Source: Pterois miles (taxonomy: Eukaryota > Chordata > Actinopteri > Perciformes > Scorpaenidae). Taken from it: 64,000 nucleotides of DNA. The position numbers and the translations under genes are program-made. Within the stretch, counting starts at the first letter, position 1, and each line of letters starts with the position of its first letter. This document shows, piece by piece, positions 58,720 to 64,000 of this stretch. The stretch is from positions 3,180,501 through 3,244,500 of the forward strand of contig CAMQGK010000147.1 of assembly GCA_947000775.1 (NCBI GenBank), in the 5' to 3' direction. The notes beneath the pieces were generated by a model. It was not told the origin of the DNA. It saw nothing but the letters and a program-made list of their open reading frames with translations, and made no database searches.

Positions 58720-59205
58720 ATGGCTTTCACTATGCTGAGGCCGGTGTCGACGCATCCCTTCTCTTACCCCGCTGACCTGACCTTGATGTCGGACGACGAG
58801 GAGGGGAACCGCAGCGAGAGCGACGGCAGCACCGACCAGGGCTACGGCTGCTGCGGGGTTCCGGGGGACAGCTACAGGCGGGAGTCCGGCGGCGTGATGG
58901 TGGTGCCGCACCGGAACGCCGCTAACGCCAGGGAGAGACACCGGACCCAGAACGTGAACACGGCCTTCACGGCGCTGCGGACGCTCATCCCCACGGAGCC
59001 GGTGGACAGAAAGCTCTCCAAGATCGAGACGCTGCGCCTCGCGTCCAGCTACATCTCGCACCTGGCCAACGTGCTGGTGGTCGGGGACGGGAGGGAGGAC
59101 GCACAGCCGTGTCTGAGTGCTGTCTACAAGGAGGTGAAGGGAGGTGGAGGAGGCAAACAGCCGCGGAACATCTGCACGTTCTGCCTCAGCAACCAGCGGA
59201 AAGGG
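58720..59205 (+). CDS. tcf15: tcf15 exon 1
   Basis: 486 nt (162 codons), from ATG in ctccagATGG to GGG|GTAAAT, phase 0. It contains all of the bHLH domain (about 58912-59080). The reading frame stays open another 240 bp into the intron, but that part (VNIQSTRAHALTQ...) resembles no family member, and a good acceptor downstream restores a TCF15-like tail. I therefore end the exon at 59205. Confidence 0.92.
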
Positions 59206-61470
59206 GTAAATATTCAGTCAACACGCGCACACGCGCTCACACAAAAACACCAGCTGAAAATGTCTTTCTCTCTGGCACACAGCATTATAATCTTAGATCC
59301 TCTGTTGCTCAAAGTCTGGACTTATACTGAAAATATAATGCCAAACTATTTACAACATCCGCCTGTTATTTCTGTTGTTCCGACACATAAGTGTGCGCGT
59401 TGCCAAATGCACAATTTAGGGTGGGATTATGTAAATAGCTGCAACTAATGATTGTTTTCATCGTCGATTGATCTGTGGATTACTTTCTCGGTTAATCGAC
59501 AAGTTGTTTGGTCTATAAAATTGTGAAAAATGTCTCTTCAAGTGCCTTGTTTTGGCCACAACTCAAAGATATCCAGTTTACTGTCACAGAGGAGGAAGGA
59601 ACCTAGAAAATATTCACATTTAATAAGCTGCAATCAGACAATTTTGACCTTTTTCTTATAAAATAACTTGACTACCCAATTATCCAAATAGTTGGCGATT
59701 AATTTAATAGTAATGGATTAATCGTTCCACCTCTACTTGAGAGATCATTTGTGTGCTGAATGTCCAACAAAACCATAATATTTCTGAAAGTATTCGTGGA
59801 TAGGTTACAATGTGTGTATCTTTGTGGATATATGAGGGACCACAAAAGTTGCACATTTAAAAATGAGGTCTGGTCAGCATGAAGGAAGAAGGGCAGGTCG
59901 GTGCGTTCAGAATGGGAGTTATATTAAAATAAATGTCTGAATATTAATGAGGTGAATATTGTCAAGAATATAAACAGTAGCCAGTTAGTGCCGTCATGTT
60001 TTCATGAGGGCTGTCATATAATTATCTGTTCAAAAAGTTCCTTAAAGCGAGATTAGTCAAGCATTTAATCCTCTTATCAACATGTTAGTGGACAAATATG
60101 CTGCTTCATGTAAATGTATGTATATATTTATTATTGTAAATCAATCAACAACACTAATCAATGACAGATATTGTCCAGAAACCCTCACAGGTTCTGACTT
60201 TAGCATCAAAAATCAACAGGCAACAACAGCTGTCAGTGCGTCAGAGTGCTGACTTGACTAGGACTTGATCCAGACTGACTGGGACTATCATAAAGTGGGC
60301 ATGTCTGTAAAGGGGAGACTGGTGGGGACCCAGAGAACCCATTTACATCCACACATCTGGAGGTCAGAGGTCAAGAGAGCCCTTTGAAGATGGACATGAC
60401 AGTTTTTCCTCATGAAAGTTTATTTATTATTATTAAATTATTATTATTAATAATTAATAATAATTATATTATTATCTAACCTCCTTCACAACAAGCTAGT
60501 CTGACCTGGTTGGTGCCGATGGATTCGCCAGGTTTTCTGTATTTAAAATCACAAGTTGTGTTAATGTGTCAGAAGAATTAGTGGCGTTAAAACGATTTTG
60601 CGTTACCACGATAATATTGCTTCGACAGCCTTAAAATTATTTTTTTTTATAATTCAATTTTTTATTGATTTTAAATGGATTGGTACATGACAAGTAAACA
60701 TATCAAGTGAGGCAAAAATAAACTGAAATGGCTGCAGGAGAAAGGAGATCCATGTAAGAAAGGACACAACACAGGCGATAATCCCTTACAAAAAGAAGGT
60801 CATATCTTGAAAGAAAAAATAAATAAACGATTAAATAAATAAAATACAATAATGAGAAGACAGAGCAAGATAGTGTAATATAATCCCAAAAATCCCTCCA
60901 GCTTTAAAACTGATCCCACTACAACCTAAAAACTGTGAGTTGTGTTAAAGCTTTAAAGAAATTAGTGGTGTTAAAATGGATTCGTGTTAACATGTTATTA
61001 CATTAACTTTAACAGCCCTGATTAATGTTTTCATTAATTCTGGTGTGAGACATCTCCTGTTTTATTTTAGCTTTAGCATAGTCTTTCCTGTTCTGAGTTT
61101 TAGTAGATTTACATCTCTTTACATCTCTGGACTTTGAATTTCATCATCAAACTGTTTGACTGCAATGAGTCAGCTCCACTTTAGTGGGAGGTCACATGAC
61201 ACCGCGGGGCTGCATTGCATCTCAGTAAAAATGGACGAAAATGTCAAAAATTGAGATTTAGTTTATTGGTGCTGTGCCATTCGGTGCATGGAGATCAGAC
61301 AACTACATTTTATCCATTTCTTAGACGGCCATGTAATTGTTCTGAAGCTATTTAATCTGCTGATATGAAAATATCTGATCAGTAGTTTCTGTTTTTGTTC
61401 GCAGGTGAAAGACAGACGAGACTGTGTGAAGATGCACAGCAGCGGTGCGAGACAAATAAGTCGGCGGTGA
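58720..61470 (+). CDS. tcf15: bHLH transcription factor Tcf15 (paraxis)-like, whole gene
   Basis: Two exons (58720-59205 and 61405-61470) encode 183 residues, close to mammalian TCF15 (about 195-199). TCF15 dimerises with E-proteins and acts in paraxial mesoderm, somite epithelialisation and dermomyotome. Features: N-terminal MAFTMLRPVS, an acidic SDDEEGNRSESDGS block, GYGCCG, a basic region from about residue 68 (NAANARERHRTQNVNTAFTA), the HLH with LIPTEPVDRKLSKIETLRLA and SSYISHLANVL, and C-terminal ICTFCLSNQRKG, shared by TCF15 and scleraxis. NRSESD, GCC, LANVL and the KG at the splice favour TCF15 over scleraxis, as does the scrt2 neighbour. Residue 74 is His where I know Asp in TCF15. 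A TATA-like element lies 180 bp upstream. Confidence 0.92.
59438..59745 (+). repeat. Common fish MITE in the tcf15 intron
   Basis: Starts gctgcaactaatgattgttt, then ggttaatcgacaagttgttt and ccacaactcaaagatatcc, and ends ggattaatcgttccacctct. Its right half is also the left edge of the scrt2-intron composite repeat (47,752-47,920). Confidence 0.75.
59640..60633 (+). repeat. Composite repeat in the tcf15 intron
   Basis: Second copy of the 47,752-48,835 unit, same order and orientation. It lacks about 40 bp near 60,212 but has an uninterrupted MITE junction and an (ATT)n-type insertion at 60,420-60,475. Confidence 0.85.
60900..61020 (+). repeat. Fragment of the same repeat family
   Basis: ccagctttaaaactgatccc, gagttgtgttaaagc, and the right end cattaactttaacagccct. 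Confidence 0.65.
61405..61470 (+). CDS. tcf15: tcf15 exon 2 (short C-terminal exon)
   Basis: The acceptor is tttttgttcgcag. The exon reads VKDRRDCVKMHSSGARQISRR then TGA: 21 residues in frame with exon 1. The RRD...C-V/L-K pattern resembles the mammalian TCF15 end (RRDLGGSCLKVRG). No canonical AATAAA follows closely; an ATTAAA at 63038-63043 is a weak candidate poly(A) signal. Confidence 0.82.
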   Translation: MKDRRDCVKMHSSGARQISRR

Positions 61471-61909
61471 AACTGGTCTCAGTAGAACTGGATCAACTGT
61501 CCGGATCAGACCTCGGGGGAACCTGCACCGACCGTCCACAGAGTCCAGAAGCATCTCAGCGGTTGAGGACTTTTTGCTTTGGCTCACTGGTGTCCTCACC
61601 CTGTATGAGATAAGAGGACTGGCACCAAAACCATCAGCACATAGCCGTAAGTCAGACAATCAGAGCTGCTCTGTGGTCGTTTTTAATGACGGGGTTGGTA
61701 AAATAGACATGCAGAGTGAACCATCTTTCAGGAGCAGAATATCTACTGAGTCTCTGAACATGATGTTGTTATTTAAACAGGAAGTGAGTAACGTCACACA
61801 GGTTTTTGTTTATTTGTGCTTCAGGCAGTTTAGGAAGAATATACAACATTACTCGCTCTGAAAGGTTTATTATCACGAAGCAGCATGAATAATGCTAATT
61901 ATTACTTAA

Positions 61910-62578
61910 ATGGGACATATCATGAAAAACTCACTTTTCAGTGCTTGAATATCTGGACCCACTAATGTGAAAAAGAAAAAGGTAGTTTTATGGTCTAATT
62001 TGATCAGAAAACATGTGATTCAACAAGCCAATCAGATGTGGCTCCCCTTCCTATGTCACTTCATCAGAATAGGCTCGTTGGAGATGAGCCAGGTCTGCGC
62101 AGAATCGATCACCGCAGATCGCCGCGCAATGCACGGTCTCGTGGTCTCCTGGATGAACGCCCTGTGTTTGTTGGATCCGCCTCCCCTCCCACCCGCTCGG
62201 TGTGGCTCTTTTCGCTCTTTAGAGGAAGAAGAAGACATGCTTCAAAAATTACATTTTTTTCACTTTGTTTTGATCCTCCAGTTCAAGTCCGTCTGAACTG
62301 AGCTACCGCCGAGCCCACTACACTAAAACACATCACCACACTCCTGGAGCGTTTTCTCTGAGGGTTTATTGTTGCCACGGTCGGGTTTACATTATGTTTA
62401 AGGTGCATTTAAAACAGGCACTAAAGGAAGTGCTGGTATCACACGCCGAGGGGCGGAGCCAAACCTTGGTGTTTGACGTTTTGGGAATGACAACAGGCTG
62501 TAAAAATGTGTTTTTTAAACATTAAAGCATCTAAACATGCAAGTATGAACCTGTAAATGAGCATATATCCCCTTTAAA
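61910..62578. repeat. MITE-like element in the tcf15 3' flank
   Basis: Starts ttaaatgggacatatcatga and ends gagcatatatcccctttaaa, which are imperfect inverted repeats. The interior has open frames without family resemblance. Confidence 0.6.
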
Positions 62579-63264
62579 GGCACAATTATCATAAAAATGT
62601 AGATAAAACTGCTCCATTCAAAACAAATCTGAATCAGCTAGATGAACTTAAATTTCTTCAGTATGTGAACTGACAGCAGATGATCCCTTTATTAAAGCTG
62701 TATGAAGCCGGTTGAGGTTTATTTACATAAATATTGTCTTCTTTTATCTTTAGGCCAAACTCTTTAGTCACATAAGTGAAATAACTAAAGCATTAGCATG
62801 ACTGCTGGACAGACGGATCTATCAGAGACACACAGATGCTGCTGTATACTCGTATACTGTGCTGGCAAAGATACCGATAAGACAAACCCCCATGAAAGGA
62901 CTCAGTGAGCAGAGACGGGCCACTCCATCACCTCCATCCACCTACGCTGGTGTTGTGAAGCTGCGTGCAACAGGACATCATATTTGTGGGACACTACTTT
63001 GTTTGCTTTTTCATTACATGTTGTAATCTACTTTGAAATTAAATTTATTTTTACATAGACGTGGCTCTCTTGTTGCTTCACAGTGGTTTCACAAACTTAA
63101 CAATAGTTTAAACTGTGATTTCATTACAACAAATTTTTGCTGAGTTGCATATTTTGAAATATTTTGTTCAGAATATCAAATGTGAACTGAGCATTTTATT
63201 TTTTTATTCTTTTTAACCGTGTCGTACAGTTAAAACAAGTGCTGGTAACGTTTTTCAAAAACAT

Positions 63265-63460
63265 TTTTACCTCCACCGAGCAGGTTCTGTTTTCACCGGC
63301 GTTGGTTTGTTTGTTTTTCTGACTGTTAGCAGGATTTCTCCAAAAGTTTGCGATGGTTTGACTGAAATGTTTTGGAGGGGTGGAGTGTGACATCGTGGTG
63401 TCGATTCAGATCATGATTCAGATTCAGGAGTTCCAGTCAGCCATGACATTACTGGTTATA
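63265..63460 (+). repeat. Common fish dispersed repeat
   Basis: acctccaccgagcaggttct, gttttcaccggcgttggttt, ctgttagcaggatttctcc. Shared in part with 42,400-42,560. Confidence 0.6.
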
Positions 63461-63754
63461 ACACATGCACAGAGTGATGGCATGTGACCCAGCCTCCCTC
63501 CTTCTGAGAGGACTTTTCACATCAAACTTGGTGAAAATAGAGTTGAGCACACTTGGTGATTGTTGGAAAGAGTAACGACGACAGTTTTCAGAGATGCCTT
63601 AAAGAAAAGGAGAAACACAACTACTGTTAAACATCATGGCAGACTCAGATATCAGCAGGTTCTTGGATATGAGCAAATATCACACCGACCTTTTCTAGAG
63701 GGTGGTTGACGGGATGAAAAACGGAGGCTGCGTTCAGATCAAGTTACTTCAGAC

Positions 63755-63885
63755 TTCATCCATCCCGTTAGGGGTCGATCCCAGCTGGGCGAAGGCGGGG
63801 TTCACCCTGGACAGGTCGCCAGTCCGTCACAGGGCACGTAGAGACAGGTTAACCTGCATGTCTTTGGACTGTGGGAGGAAGTCAA
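63755..63885 (-). repeat. SINE fragment, minus strand
   Basis: catcccgttaggggtcgatc, caggtcgccagtccgtcac, catgtctttggactgtggga. Confidence 0.75.
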
Positions 63886-64000
63886 CTGTCATTGTATTTC
63901 ACATCGTTGAAAAGCCTGTTTATTTCCCTTCACAGTGATGTGATTTGTGAGGATCATGTATTTGTGGGATGAGCAGCAGAGCGGATTATGTGGGTAGCGC

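Noticed and set aside
59206..59448. Extension of tcf15 exon 1 to a 242-residue protein
   Set aside because: The added 80 residues have no family resemblance, while splicing at GGG|GTAAAT to 61,405 gives a TCF15-like tail and length.

Overview
This is a stretch of a vertebrate nuclear genome, almost certainly a teleost fish. It has split genes with GT-AG introns, CpG-poor AT-rich intergenic DNA, many (CA)n and (ATT)n microsatellites, and repeat families I recognise as typical of ray-finned fish. These include tRNA-derived SINEs with (GGAT)n or (GATAA)n tails, Tc1 and Harbinger-like DNA transposons, and several MITE families. The species cannot be named from the sequence alone.

Only three protein-coding genes can be supported, all on the + strand and together covering about 1.6 kb of coding sequence. 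(1) ube2v1-like, four coding exons between 23,563 and 30,198, encodes a 147-residue catalytically inactive ubiquitin E2 variant, the partner of Ubc13/UBE2N in Lys63-linked ubiquitin chain synthesis. (2) scrt2-like, two exons between 45,801 and 49,667, encodes a Scratch/Snail-family repressor with an N-terminal SNAG motif, a Scratch motif and five zinc fingers. (3) tcf15-like (paraxis), two exons between 58,720 and 61,470, encodes a 183-residue bHLH factor of somites and paraxial mesoderm. The scrt2 and tcf15 pairing matches the human 20p13 neighbourhood, which supports those names.

Layout. 1-23,000 is a gene desert: a minisatellite present in two opposite-facing arrays (6.28-8.29 kb), several MITE families, tandem repeats, a Tc1 copy bounded by TA (21,581-22,768), and a poor-looking homopolymer-rich stretch at about 20.3-20.6 kb. 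23.1-30.9 kb is ube2v1, whose introns hold a Tc1 relic split by a Harbinger-like MITE. 31.5-32.3 kb is a 36-bp minisatellite. 33-45 kb is intergenic with SINEs, MITEs and candidate conserved regulatory DNA. 45.2-50.2 kb is scrt2. 50-58.5 kb is intergenic with repeats and candidate enhancers. 58.5-61.5 kb is tcf15. 61.5-64 kb is its 3' flank with a MITE and SINE fragments.

The three genes do not form a pathway. Ube2v1 is a housekeeping ubiquitin factor, while scrt2 and tcf15 are tissue-specific developmental regulators with TATA-type promoters. The most notable observations are: an apparent one-base frame break in scrt2 exon 1; a decayed local duplicate of the ube2v1 promoter; three retroposon insertions whose empty sites are also present in this window; a large composite repeat shared by the scrt2 and tcf15 introns; and a His substitution in the tcf15 basic region. 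I found no evidence of a novel multi-gene system.
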